Assembly: GCA_019454045.1 (NCBI GenBank)
Contig: SKCR01021121.1
Coordinates: 1-64,000 of the forward strand
Direction: 5' to 3'
DNA length: 64,000 nt
Origin: Zanthoxylum bungeanum
Lineage: Eukaryota; Streptophyta; Magnoliopsida; Sapindales; Rutaceae
Shown in pieces: positions 33,848 through 45,826 of the stretch (position 1 is its first letter; every line of letters begins with the position of its first letter). The notes under the pieces were generated by a model. That model searched no databases and was not told where the DNA came from. It saw only the letters and a list, made by a program, of their open reading frames with translations. Both the position numbers and the translations under genes were made by a program.

Positions 33848-36800
33848 ATGGCTTCTTCTTCCTCTTTTCCCAAAACTAGCGACTCGACTTTCGCTGATTA
33901 TAAGTTGGCATTGGAAGATTCTTCTGTGGGCGTGTTTGTCCTTCATATTCTCAATGAGGATTTCAGCCAATGCGCTATTGGCCCCATCTTCATTGATGAT
34001 AACGCTATTGCAACGGCCCCGTTGGCTCAGCAATTTCCCTCTTCTTCTAGCCCTCCATTTTCTGAACCACTCAACATTTATGTCCTTGCTCAGTCCATTC
34101 CGATTCGCACCTGGCCCAAGCCCGATACAGCTTTCGAATCCTGGTATCAACGTACGCTGTTACATGTGGATACCCGTGCCTTTTTAGACAAACACCATCT
34201 TCTTCCTCTCCTTGAGCTTTCCTTGTCCCTGCCGGCTTTTGATCGCAACTTGTTTCCCATTTCCTTACTCTTTTGGTCTTCCGATTACAATGTATTCATT
34301 TTTCCGGTCGGGCCTTTTACTATCACCCTTCGTGATGTTGGTGCTGTTAATGGTCTGACCCCTCTCGGAGCGACCATTTTGGCCTCCATAAACTTTCGTT
34401 TTCCCCCTTCTTTAATGGGTCCTTCCTCATTTTCGTCCTATTCTTCTCTTCTTCGCACATATTCGAAAACGGCTGGTACGGTTTCAATGCTAGAGCGTAC
34501 ATCCTTCCTTCATTACTGGCTGTGCAAATATATCATTTGTGCACCCAGCCAAAAACCTGTGGCGGGCTACCTTCCCATTTCTTCTGATCTCGCCCATGGC
34601 CGTCATTTAGACTTGGCATATTTTCTTCTTGCCGCCATGTATCGGGGGCTGGCCGTCCTCCAAAAGCAACTTCGGTCGGGGTCACCACCCATTGCTACTG
34701 GTCCCTTGTGGATTGTCCAACTTTGGTTGAGAGCTTACTTTCCTATTTTTGGTACAATTGATTCGACTCACCCTTACTCTTGTGCCGACCTTCTCTTTGC
34801 TCAACTTAGGCCGTCTTCTTTCCTTCCTCGTGCCACCTTTGATAATTTTTATACTTTTCCTCGGGTTCCTTTTTTTCCCTTTTACTGTGTCGAACAGTCC
34901 GTCTTTCGTCCATGACCTTCCTCTTTCGGAAGAGGATGAATCAGGTCTTCGCATATGGCGCAAGTTTTTATGCAGCCGCGACCTGGTTCATGACATCTTG
35001 ACTGGGGCCAATGGCTGGAGTGGAGGCTGGCGGAGGCGCCCAACTCGTCGCCCGTCAATTTGGCTCGTCCAAGGGTGGCCTCTTGCTTTCTTTCATTCGT
35101 ATTCTGCGTCGTCAAACCGTTTTAAGGTCTTTTCTATTTCTGAAGTTGAGGACTCCTTGGTGGAGACTCGCTCTTTGCTGTCTTCTTTTATCATAGCTCC
35201 TTTCGCTCCTTGTACATCTGTTCATCCTTGCTTTGACCATTCTTGCCATCGACCCATGAACGATATTTTTCTTTGCCTCCCACGATGGTGTTTTATTTTA
35301 TTCATTTGTCCCCCAAATCTCCTGAGCCATCGGGGTCGAAGAAGGTAGCTGAGGCGTCTAAGCCCAAGAGCATAAAGCTTGCTAAAAAGAAGCAACCTTC
35401 TCCCAGCCGAAGTTCTGATTCAGACGTTCCGCTCGTCCGTCGCTCTAAGGTATGAGCTTGAGACCTGCTTTCTTTTGCATTCATGTAGGTTTGAGGTATA
35501 CTAATATCATAACTGTGCATTTTTGGTGCAGGCTCTCAAGATTGATCCGCCTTCCGCAGTTCCTGAAACAGCGCGAATTCCGGAGGCCAAAGCTCCTCGG
35601 CGGAGGCGAGGGAGCGGGACCTACAGGGATGTCGGTTGTTCAATTTCCCTCTTACGAGGATGACGCTGCCGAAGGTCCCGTCGTGGAGCAGAGAGGAGGT
35701 GTGCAATTGGAGCCGACCCCCAAGGTACAGAGCCATCTGTTGAGTCTGGCCGTTCGCGTCTAAGAGTTGAGGAAATTCCTCGTGATCATTTCCCATTTGA
35801 GCGCTTCTCTTCGGACGGTTTTGTACCAACCGTGCAGGATCCGGATGATGAGGCTGAAGTGCCAGAGCCTATTTGGCCGACTGTGTCTCTTTGGTGTCAC
35901 CTTAAGCAGCTTTACCCCTTAGTACGCAGGATGTCTACCTCGGGACTTAGAGAGAGTTATAGGGACGTGGACGGCCTTTATAGTTTGGCCGAATTGGAGT
36001 CATTAGAGGAGGCTCGGTCTATATATAAAGACGACGTACTTCGTCGTATTTACGAAGAAGATGAAATCATTTATATTTCTGATTCATCCGACTCCGATTC
36101 TCTTGCAGATGTTTGGCCGACTACAGCGCCACAACATTCAATGCCAGAGGCAGCATCCCCAAACACTTCTGCGCGTCAGGCTTTGGCTTTAGCACAGTCG
36201 TCATCTTCGACTTCTCTGCTTTCTTCTTCTCAAGTGGAGTCCTTCGAGCCTGAGCAGCCGTCATCTTCAGCTCTCATGATTGCTTCTTCCGCCGCTCCTA
36301 CTCAAATAGTCCAAGTGTCGGCCGCTGCTGAGCAACCGTTGCCCCCTCGGGCTGAGTCTCTTATTTTGCCAATGAATTCTCCTGCTCGGCCTTCTTCTCC
36401 TCAGGCCGCATCGCCGTCGACTCTTGTCCCCCATCATTCATCATCCCCAGGGCCTTCATCACAACAAGAGCCAGCGCAGCCCGCAGCTGAAGCATTCGAG
36501 GCACTGATGGATCAACCTTCTGATTCTAGTTCTGGGATGGTAAGCCATTCTCCCCTTTCTTTTGACTCGTGGTTTTGGTTCATTTTGCTAACTCCTTCTT
36601 TGTATGCAGGCATCCGACCCATTGCTGCAATCGATCCAGAGCACTTTGGACTATTTTGGACGATTGTCCTCTGCTTCTTTTCGGCCTTCCTCGCCTTCAG
36701 TCAGCGCCAGCATAGATTTGGAGGGTCTTCGGAAGATCCTCGGTCAATACGCTTCCTTTGCTGCATTGGAGGTTAACCAGGCCGCTCTGCCTGAGAACGT

Positions 36801-37344
36801 CCTCCAATTGGACAAATGTTCCTCTGAAGTAAACCGACTATTGGCCCTCCCTGCCTTGCTAATATCTGTTGATGATCGACTCTTCCTCCAAGAGATGCAA
36901 GATGGTATAACAAACATTCTCTCTCTGTATCGCAATGTGCACATCCAGAGGGTCGGGCTTCGCTCTTCTGTGATGAGGAAGGAAACGCTCCGTGGTTCTC
37001 TCGAGGTGCTACATCAGACCCTGAGGGAGACTACAGAAGAAATGGTGACCGAGGAATCAGTCTATCTGGACCTGGAGCGACAGCTGAAATAGATGCAGCG
37101 TCTTTTTGAGAAAAGCCGAATGAGGAAAGAGGCTAAGAGGAGAACCCTCGTTACTCAAGTAGAGGAAATGGACAAATCCATGGCAGAGTATGAAGGGTTG
37201 GCTCGCATCAATTTTGAGAAAAGCCTGGCCGACTTGGATGCAGTGGGTATGGAAATACAGGACGAATGATGCCTGAGGAGGGAGACGCTCTCGGCCATTA
37301 AAGAGCTGCCTGGGGATTTTCGGCAGTCTTTGGGCCCAAAGTGA
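33848..37344 (+). pseudogene. Antisense plant-mobile-domain (PMD) gene, copy 1, spliced
   Basis: An extra gene lying antisense to the Tat element between integrase and 3' LTR. It starts at ATG 33848. Residues ~60-360 resemble the plant mobile domain (PMD/aminotransferase-like) of MAIN/MAIL1 and of transposon-borne relatives: FLDKHHLLPLLELSLSL, FPVGPFTITLRDVGAV.GL, FLHYWLCKYI, and LWIVQLWLRAYFP. Two GT..AG introns are inferred from frame continuity: 35450-35531 (82 bp) and 36540-36609 (70 bp). Exon 2 is Ser/Pro-rich and acidic; exon 3 (36610 on) is heptad-like (LRGSLEVLHQTLRETTEEMV). The C-terminus at 37344 overlaps nothing of integrase. Breaks: a T-run indel near 34870, an indel near 35600-35640, TAG at 37090-37092, TGA at 37267-37269. 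Function in the element is unknown. Confidence 0.8.
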
Positions 37345-37418
37345 TACTTTTGGAAGATGTTGTATCGTCTATCCTTTTGTATTTGTAGGACGTTTTCGTC
37401 CATTTTAATGAGAACTCA

Positions 37419-38720
37419 TTATTGTTTCAGTGTTTTTTGTACGTTTTCGTGCTCCCATAACGAGGGCACATATTTCTTTAAGTATTTGCTGTTTATCGCT
37501 CTTGCATGCACCATTCCGTTTGGCAATACATTTTTTACTATGAATGAGCCTTCCCAATTGGGCAACCATTTGCCATACGCTGGGTCCTTAGAACCAAGTG
37601 GCAACACAGTCTTCCACACTAATTCGCCCTCCATGAACGATTTAGCCATTACTCTGAGGTTGTATTCCTTGGCTATCCTTCTCTTTTGTGCTTCTAGATG
37701 ATTTAACGCATCGTATCTGATGTCGTCCAATTCCAACAAGTTCTGGATCATTGCCTCGTCGTAGTCTTCATGTGTCATTTTGTCTTGCAGCACCACCCTG
37801 GTAGACTCAATATTCATTTCCACTGGAAGCACAGCCTCTTGACCATACACTAATTGGAACGGCGTCACCGAAGTACTTGTTCTCGGCGACATTCTATAGG
37901 CCCATAAAGCTTGACTCAAATATTCATCCCATCGTCTGGCGTTGTCTGTCACCATCTTCCGAATCAATCCTTTAAGGGTCTTGTTGGTCGATTCTGCTTG
38001 ACCATTTGACTGAGGGTAGTAGGGGGTAGTGTTCACTAATCGGACTCTGTATTCGCCCAGGAAGTCTTTTACCCTTTCACCGTTTAATGAAGTACCATGA
38101 TCTACCATTATTGTCTGTGGTATACCAAATCGGTGAATTATATGTTCCTTTATGAACTTGATGATCTGCTCTTGGGAGATTTCCACAACTGGGATGGCTT
38201 CCACCCATTTAGTGAAGAAGTCGATGGCAACGACGATGAAAGTATGCCTCTTACTCGATGCAGGGTAAATCTTCCCTATCAAGTCTATCGCCCATCCCAT
38301 AAACCGCCACGATTTAATGACTGGGATCATCTCAGTTGCTGGAGCCCTCTGAATAGGTCTGTGCTTCTGACAAGCAATGCATCATTTGGCATACGAGGTG
38401 CACGATTCTCCCATCTTTGGCCAATAATAGCCGCTTCGTATAATCAACCATCTCATCTTTACCATGCTTTGTTAGCCCCATAAATGCATTCATGCACTTC
38501 GGCCATGATAGTTTTAGATTCGGATGGCCCTACACATTTCAACAACAACCCATCTTGTCGTTTCTTATATAGCACATCTCCTGATACTATATAGTTCAAA
38601 GCTTTAAGTTTTAGCCTTTGATCCTTCCCTGCTTCGGGCTGCTTTAGGAATGTCTTGATTTCGTTTCTCCAATCGTCCTTTATTTCGGCTTCGATAACCA
38701 TGGCTTCCGTATCTTTAGCT
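37419..38720 (-). pseudogene. Tat integrase, left copy
   Basis: C-terminal part of a Ty3/gypsy Pol. The integrase catalytic core shows all three acidic residues: D in AIDFFTKWVEAIP, D in IMVDHGTSLNGE and E in SNGQAESTNKTLKG, followed by the usual WDEYLSQALWAYR and TPFQLVYGQEAVLPVE blocks. The upstream zinc-binding HHCC segment (HECIYGANK.., 38460-38701) is in another frame and interrupted near 38330-38460. The C-terminus ends at the TAA/stop 37419-37421 after HENVQKTLKQ. Relative to the right copy, ten codons are missing (about 37515-37530), where the right copy has a GAYHLQDL-like stretch. Integrase inserts the cDNA into the genome; this copy is broken by frameshifts. Confidence 0.88.
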
Positions 38721-39740
38721 CACCTCATGAGGGCTGGCTCAACCTCTTCGCTCATGTATACCCCACCTATGTTTGTCTGTTTATATCCGGAGGCTGCTTG
38801 GGCTAAGCTATTGGCCAATTCGTTCTTCGCCCTCGGAATGTATTCCAATTTAGCGTGATCAAATCGTTCTACCAATTCTTTGGCCACGTCTAATAATGCC
38901 ATGACTGATGGGCTTTGACATTTGAAAGCTCCTATCACTTGTTGAATTACCAGCTGTGAATCTCCCTTGATGGACGCATGGGTTACTCCCATATTGAGGA
39001 GCATCTCTAGCCCAAGTATCAAGGCTTCGTATTCGGCCTGGTTATTGGTGCAATAATCTTTCAACTTGACTAGCAATCGGAAAGATTCTCCCAACGGGCT
39101 GACCAGGACTAATCCTATTCCAGCTCCCTTCATTGTGCTGGATCCGTCGAAATACATCGTCCATGGTTTCAGACTACATTCGTCCAAATCCATCTCTATT
39201 TCCCTGATCGTACTCAAACATGTATGGTCGGCCAAAAAATCGCCCAAGGCTTGATTTTTAACGGTCCTCTGGGGTTCATGCCGTATATCAAATTCTGAAA
39301 GTGATAGTGACCAAAACCAGACTCTTTGATGCAAGATGGGACGAGAAAACATGTACTTTTTTATATTAATTCTTGTAATCAAGTACACTATATTCAGCCT
39401 AAGGTAGGCTCGTAATTTAGTACATGTGAAGTACAAAGCCAAACATAATTTCTCCATTGGAGAATAGTTACATTCATAATTCAGCAATGGTCTGCTAAAA
39501 TAGTAAATGGCTCTCTTAATGTTCATGTCGTCATCTTGCACGATCATCCCTGCTATGGACTGCTCTTCAGCCGCTATGTACAACTTTATTGGCTTTACTG
39601 GCACTGGAGGTACCATCACCGGCGGCTGTGACAAGTACTTCTTCAGGCTGTCAAATGCTTGTTGATGTTCCTCGGTCCAGATGAATTCGTCCTCGCCTTT
39701 TAGCTTCAATAAGGAGGAGAACACTTTTTTCCCTGCACAG
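38721..39740 (-). pseudogene. Tat tandem RNase H domains, left copy
   Basis: One long frame with two RNase H modules. The first (39724-39250) is the RT-connected, Ty3-type module, starting FIWTEEHQQAFDSLKKYL and containing AIYYFSRPLLNYECNYSPMEKLCLAL. The second (39230-38760) is an additional RNase H of the archaeal-like kind known from the Tat lineage: D in YFDGSSTMKGAGIGLVL, E in NNQAEYEALILGLE, D in IKGDSQLVIQQV and the C-terminal IPRAKNELANSLAQAAS. The dual RNase H is the main reason for the Tat assignment. It removes RNA from the RNA/DNA hybrid during reverse transcription. Confidence 0.88.
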
Positions 39741-41043
39741 TTGGAGATGAATCACCTTAAGAAGTTAATTTGCCCTAAAAACCTCTGCAACTCTTTTTTA
39801 TTTCGGGGTGGCATAGCTTCGTTGATCGCCTGAGACTTATTGGTGTCGATCTCAATTCCCCGTTGGTACACTAGAAACCCTAGGAAATTTCCTGCACACA
39901 CCCCGAAAGCACACTTGGCAGGGTTCATTCTTAGTTTGAACTTTCTCATTCGTTCGAAGGCCGTTGCTAAATGGCCAAAATGTTCGTCCATAGTCACAGA
40001 TTTAGCCACTATATCATCCACATAGACTTCTACGAATTCACCAATCATGTCATGCAAGATCAAGTTCATGGCCCGCTGATAAGTGGCACCAGCATTTTTT
40101 AGGCCGAATGGCATGACTGCCCATTCATAACACCCTGGAGAGCCTGGGTATCTAAAGGTCGTCTTATGTACATCATCTTCGGTGATGTAAATCTGATTAT
40201 AGCCCGCATACCCATCCATAAACGAGTATACTTGATACCCCGCCGTGGAATCCACTAGGGAATCTATTGTCGGCATGGGTATTGATCATTTGGTGTTGCT
40301 AGGTTAAAATTTATGAAAACTATACAGATCTTTATCTTTCCATTCTTTTTCCTAACTGGGATAATATTTGACAACCATTCCAAATATTTGGTCGTCCTAA
40401 TGAATTTTACCTCTAACAGTCGTTCAACTTCTTTCTTAATATCAGGCATGACATTAGGCGTAAACCTCCGGGGAGGCTGCCTGTGAGGTCTATGGCTTGG
40501 CATGATTGGCAGCCTATGCTCCACCAACGTCCTATCTAAGCCAGACATCTCATTGTAGTCCCATGCAAAACAATCTTTGTATTCTTACAACAAACTAACT
40601 AACTTTTCACGTACCTGGGGCTCCAATTCCTTGCTGACGTAAGTTATGCGCCTGTCGTGCTCATTCCCCAGATTTACCTCGTCCAAAACATCTTGTCCTC
40701 TTGAGATGTTTGTGTTGCGTCGTCCATTCAGGGCGAACTCGTCTTCCTTTGATCTCCTCCTTCCATCAAGTAGTCCACTCAAATAGTTCTTTTATTTTGT
40801 CCTCCGTCTGGTGTGCCAGCAATTTGACTCTTAAGGCCGAAATAGCGGCCTGTGCTTCATCCTCACTTCTTCGCTCAGTCACATAGGCCAATAAATTGGC
40901 ATTGGAGGCCGCAAGAGCGGCTTGCTCCTTATTCTGGCCGTACTTCATTCGAACCGCTGTGTGTTGGTTCTCCAAAGACCATGTGGTTGGTCTCATCTGT
41001 GCGAACAAATCGTCCAGCAACCCCGCGGGTAAGGCTCGTCATT
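39741..41043 (-). pseudogene. Tat reverse transcriptase and connector, left copy
   Basis: Ty3/gypsy RT in two frames. 40548-40264 holds the palm start (EHRLPIMPSHRPHRQPPRRF, KKEVERLLEVKFIR, NGKIKICIVFINFN). 40276-39752 holds the catalytic part, with PFGLKNAGATYQRAMN, the YVDD box in VEVYVDDIVAKS and LRMNPAKCAFGV. 41020-40585 is a charged connector between protease and RT with an unrecognised fold (AALAASNANLLAYVTERRSEDEAQAAI). Frame changes occur near 40270 and 40550. Subtype differences from the other two copies include LILHDM instead of LIFHDM. Confidence 0.88.
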
Positions 41044-41686
41044 CTAAGCCACAATGGTCGGGCTTTCCCATTTATTCAAAACTCTGGTCTGCCCATAGTT
41101 CCATTCGTACATGAAGTACTCGGTCGAGTTTGTCTCCGCAGCGAAAGGCTTATTATCGGCATGTATTATCTCCACTTCGTCCATTTGGTTCCAGAAAACC
41201 AGACATTGATGAAGGGATGAAGGGATGCATCGGCTGCCGTGAATCCAGTCTCGTCCCATGAGCATATTGTATGTCGTTGGCCCATCTATGACAAAAAATA
41301 CCACTGTCTTCGTAGTACTTCCCACTTGCAGGTCCAATGGAAAAACTCATTTTGCTATCGTCGCCCCTCCATTAAAGCCGGTAAGCACTACTTCCGTAGG
41401 GAGAGGTTCTTCTTCGGACTTTGCCAAACGTCCTAGCATCCTAACTGGTATTACATTAATGGCCGCCCCGTTATCAATTAACACTTTGGTGACAGATATC
41501 CTATTAGCCTTTGCCTTCACATACAGCGGTTGCAGGTGCTTCGTCATTTGTGTTGGTGGCTTCGGGAAAACTACTCTCCCTGATAGACCTATTTCCATTG
41601 CTTGATCGCCCTCAACTTGCAGCGATTCTTCTTCCATGTCCCATCTGGAAGATGGAAACGTGGCTGGTGAATCCTAGGAGACATGA
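41044..41686 (-). pseudogene. Tat aspartic protease region, left copy
   Basis: Retropepsin-like domain in the frame 41637-41347 and, after a frame change, 41337-41044. Landmarks: LSGRVVFPKPPTQMTKHLQPLYVKA (β start), catalytic loop VLIDNGAAINVIPVRML, with DNG in place of the common DTG/DSG as is frequent in Tat elements, and the flap/C-terminal GRDWIHG. It would cleave the Gag-Pol precursor. In frame upstream lies a TAG stop after NHVS (41674-41676) that is present at the same place in all three copies. Confidence 0.85.
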
Positions 41687-43479
41687 TTGACAGTCAATCT
41701 CTGTTTTTCGGCTCTGGTGAGGGTCCGTTTTATCTTAGGCGTCCCATACAAAACAAGGAACGGATATCGTCCCAAATCTTCTCCCAATGTCCCGATTGCA
41801 GGATTTCCGACTTCATATAATTCTCTGAGAAGCCGATTCTGTGAAATTCCCCTTCTCCTTGATTCGGTCTTGATTTCTATTTCTTCTTCTACATCGGTCA
41901 TCTCCTCATCTTCAGCTTCCCTGTCTGTGATTGAGAGCGCTGGAAATTCAGTTTCGTCACCCTCATAAACGTCCTCGCTTGTTCCGGCTTCCCCATTGTT
42001 ATCTGTCCTGAATTTCCCAAGCAATAGGTAATGATTAGCCACCACTGGCGGCATACTGCCGAACTGAATGACGATAGGCGGCTCTTCATCGTCTGTTTCA
42101 TCCCGTCTCCGTCTGCCGAATTTAGTGCGTTCATCGCAACTTGTCACCGTTCCTTCTTTGTTGTCACCCCTTTTTTTATGTACTTCTGTTTTCTCTGTGG
42201 TGCGAGGGCTACGGCCTGTGGTGGCCTTTGCTTCACCTTGTCGACGCATCAAACAGCCATAATCCTTCAGTGTCGCCTCAAATGCGTCCTTGTCATTTCC
42301 TCTATAGGGGGATAGTTCCTGCCTGACAGCCGGCCCGAGTGTAGCTTTTGGTATGAATGCCAAACATTGGGCCGATTAATCTTCGGCCTGAATGTCCTTA
42401 CATTTTGGATGAAATTTGAATTCTCCCCATAGAACCTTGGGGTGAAGGTCCGGGGCTGCCATGATGATGGCTTTCTCTTTGCAGGCCTTTCGCAAGTGTC
42501 TTCTAACTCTTTCATCCATTCCATGTCGTTCTTGCATCGAATACAAATGTTCTGCTTGTTTCCTTGCTCTGAAGGTGCCTTAATCCTTTCCAGAGCGCTT
42601 GGGCGATGACGGTGATGTCCTTCATCTAGCACTAATTTGACTTTCGGTAGATTCATCTTGGCAAGGTCTGGATTGATCATGTTCAACCCCACTGATTTTG
42701 GAAACGGGTCGCTGTCCACTGCCATCTTTTTCTCGAACGTGATTCGTCCAGATTCTATGGCATCATGTAAGACATTACGAAAAACAAGGCAATTACTAGT
42801 TGTATGAGACCATGCATTGTGCCACTTACAATATTTTTTACTACCAATTTGCTCGTCTGTTGGCAACGTGTGTCTGTCGCTCAAGCTAATTTACTTGTCC
42901 TTATACAACTGGTCAAATATAGCATCGACTTTAGTACTATCAAAGGAGAAGTTCCTGCTCTTTTTATCATTCCTTTCACTCGCTTGGGGTTCCGCCCACG
43001 TCATGCAAACGTAAGGTTTCCCTTTAACCAATTCGGCCAAACATAAATCAGCCAACTCGGTGTCTACTTCACCCATTTCATAGTCGATATTCCTATAATA
43101 TGTCCATTTGCTCGAATTCTTCATTTGCTCATCTTCTCGTAATAATCGCTCATAACGCACCACACTAGTGGTAAGTTGGGGAATGTCCCAAAACTCGCGA
43201 TCCTGAAACTTCTTTTTTAGATTGAGATTTAAGCAACCTTGAGCGATCCTCACAAATTCATTTTCGGGCAAAGCACGTAACATCGGCCTCGGGCAACCTT
43301 AAACGGTTGTAAAAATGTCTCGGCCAACTCTCCTGGCAATTGTCTTAGGTTTGCCAAATCGGCTAAGGCTACTTCAGATTCAGCCTTGTAAAATTGCACA
43401 TGAAACAATTGCTCCATTTGCTGCCAACTTTCTACCGAATTGGCCGGCAAATTGACATACCAGGAGAAAGCTACCCCTG
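41674..43479 (-). pseudogene. Tat Gag C-terminal half, left copy
   Basis: Gag from the middle of the capsid (VAFSWYVNLPANSVESWQQME, FHVQFYKAESEVALADLANLRQ) to the gag terminus. It has the Tat-type zinc-binding box CKWHNAWSHTTSNC (C-x2-H-x4-H-x4-C). Unlike the other two copies it retains ~430 bp after ITFEKKMA (about 42300-42726), with a second Cys pair (ICIRCKNDM). Breaks: a one-base loss near 43270 and a TAA replacing a Gln codon at 42891-42893. The N-terminal half is missing: at 43480 the frame meets the first ~100 bp of the LTR-like element that interrupts gag in the right copy. Confidence 0.85.
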
Positions 43480-43582
43480 TGTAGACAACAGAAACTGGAC
43501 GACGCATGCTGTTTCGGGTTCGGGGCCCGATTGGGAGTACGGAGTAGCCCGCGGGGGACTAAACCGAGGAATAATGGAGTCA
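43480..43582 (+). repeat. Fragment of the gag-inserted LTR-like element
   Basis: Starts TGTAGACAACAGAAACTGG directly after CCCTG, exactly as at 58637, and follows that element for ~100 bp to ATAATGGAGTC. It then jumps to RNase H sequence. It marks the junction of the tandem duplication inside the inner Tat element. Confidence 0.85.
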
Positions 43583-45200
43583 TCCATGGGAGAATAATTA
43601 CATACATAATTCAGCAATTGTCTGCTAATATAGTAAATGGCTCTCTCAATGTTCATGTCATCATCTTGCGCGATCATCCCAGCTATGGACTGCTCTTCAG
43701 CTGCTATATACAACTTACTGGCTTTCCTGGCACATGAGGTACCATCACCGGCGGCTGTGACAAGTACTTCTTCAGGCTGTCAAATGCTTGTTGATGTTCC
43801 TCGGTCTTGTCGAATTCGTCCTCACCTTTTAGCTTCAATAAGGAGGAGAACACTTTTGTTTTCCCTGCACAGTTGAAGATGAATCGCCTTAAGAAGTTAA
43901 TTTTCCTTAAAAACCTCTGCAACTCTTTTTTATTTTTCGGGGTGGCATAGCTTCGGTGATCGTCTGAGACTTATTGGTGTCGATCTCAATTCCTCGTTGG
44001 TGCACTAGAAACCCTAGGAAATTTCCTATGCACACCCCGAAAGCACACTTGGCAGGGTTCATTCTTAGTTTGAACTTTCTCATTCGTTCGAAGGCTGTTG
44101 CTAAATGGCCAAAATGTTCGTCCATAGTCACGGATTTAGCCACTATATCGTCCACATAGACTTCTACGAATTCGCCAATCATGTCATGAAAGATCAAGTC
44201 ATGTCCCGTTGATAAGTGGCACCAGCATTTTTCATGCTGAATGGCATGACTGCCCACTCATAACACCCTAGAGAGCCTGGGCATCTAAAGGCCGTCTTGT
44301 GTACATCATCTTCGGCGATGTTAATCTGATTATAGCCCGCAAACCCATCCATAAACGAGTATACTTGATACCCCGCCGTGGAATCCACTAGGAAATCTAC
44401 TGTCGGCATTGGGTATTGATCCTTTGGTGTTGCTAGGTTTAAATTTCTGAAATCTATACAGATCCTTATCTTTCCATTATTTTTCCTAACTGGGACAATA
44501 TTTGACAACCATTCCACATATCTGGTCGTCCTAATGAATTTTGCCTCTAACAGTCGTTCAACTTCTTTCTTAATATCAAGCATGACATTAGGTGCAAACC
44601 TCTGGGGAGGCTGCCTGTGAGGCCTATGGCTTGGCATGATTGGCAGCCTATGCTCCACCAACGTCCTATCTAAGCAAGGCATCTCATTGTAGTCCCATGC
44701 AAAACAATCTTTGTATTCTTGCAACAAACAAACTAACTTTTCACGTACCTGGGGCTCCAATTCCTTGCTGACGTAAGTTATGCGCCTATCGTGCTCATTC
44801 CCAGATTTACCTCGTCCAAAGCATCTTGTCCTCTTGAGATGTTTGTCTTGCGTCGTCCATTCAGGGCGAACTCGTCTTCCTTTGATTCTCCTCCTTCCAT
44901 CAAGTAGTCCACTCCACATAGTTCTTTTATTTTGTCCTCCGTCTGGTGTGCCAGTAATTTGCCTCTTAAGGCCGAAATAACGGCATGTGCTTCGTCCTCA
45001 CTTCTTTGCTCCATCACATAGGCCAATAAATTGGCCTTGGAGGCCGCAAGAGCAGCTTGCTCCTTATTCTGGCCGTACTTCATTCGAACCGCTGTGTGTT
45101 GGTTCTCCAAAGACCACCGTGGTTGGTCTCGTCTGTGTGAACAAATCGTCCAGCAACCCAGCGGGGTAAGGCTCGTCATTCTGAGCCACAATGGTCTGGC
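43583..45200 (-). pseudogene. Tat RT and start of RNase H, middle copy
   Basis: Second pol copy. 44919-44194 carries the connector end and RT palm (HRLPIMPSHRPHRQPPQRF, KIRICIDFRNLNLATPKDQYPMP, FMDGFAGYNQINIAEDDVHK); 44257-43907 carries the YVDD box (VEVYVDDIVAKS) and LRMNPAKCAFGV; 43922-43590 begins RNase H (FDKTEEHQQAFDSLKKYLSQPP .. AIYYISRQLLNYVCNYSPM) and stops at the junction with the LTR-like fragment. The second RNase H and integrase are absent from this copy. It is of the same subtype as the right copy (FSMKNAGATYQR, LIFHDMIGEF). Confidence 0.86.
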
Positions 45201-45826
45201 TTTCCCCTTTATTCAAAACTCTGGTCGACCCATAGTTCCCTTCGTGCATGAAGTACTCGGCCGAGTTTATCTCCGCAGTGAAAGGCTTATTGTCGGTATG
45301 CACTATCTCCACTTCATCCCTTTGGTTCCAGAAAACTAGGCATTGATGAAGGGATGAAGGGATGCATCAGCTGTCGTGAATCCAGTCTCGTCCCAGGAGC
45401 ATATTGTATGTGGTTGGCCCATCTATGACGAAAAATACCACTGTCTTTGTAGTACTTTCCACTTGCAGGTCCAATGGAATAACTCTTTTTGCTGTCGTCG
45501 CCCCTCCATTAAAGCCGGTAAGCACTACTTCCGTAAGGAGAAGGTCTTCTTCGGACTTTGCCAAACGTCCTAGCATCCTAACTGGTATTGCATTAATGGC
45601 CGCCCCGTTATCAATTAGCACTTTGGTGACAGGTATCCCATTAACCTTTGCCTTCACATACAGCGGCCGCAGGTGCTTCGTCATTTGTGTTGGTGGCTTC
45701 GGGAAAACCACTCTCCCTGATAGACCTATTTCCATTGTTTGATCGCCTTCAACTTGCAACGATTCCTCTTCCATGTCCCATCTGGAAGATGGCAACGTGG
45801 CTGGTGGATCCTAGGAGACATGATTG
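45201..45826 (-). pseudogene. Tat aspartic protease region, middle copy
   Basis: The frame 45795-45367 holds the protease: LSGRVVFPKPPTQMTKHLRPLYVK, VLIDNGAAINAIPVRMLGRL, FVIDGPTTYNMLLGRDWIH. It is open except at a TGA-like break after HDS where the other copies read HGSR. An in-frame TAG (about 45811-45813) separates it from gag. Confidence 0.85.

Noticed and set aside
39741..41043. Endogenous pararetrovirus origin for the RT-RNase H segments
   Set aside because: LTRs, primer sites, integrase with DDE residues, dual RNase H and target duplications identify Ty3/gypsy Tat elements; no movement protein or coat signature was seen.
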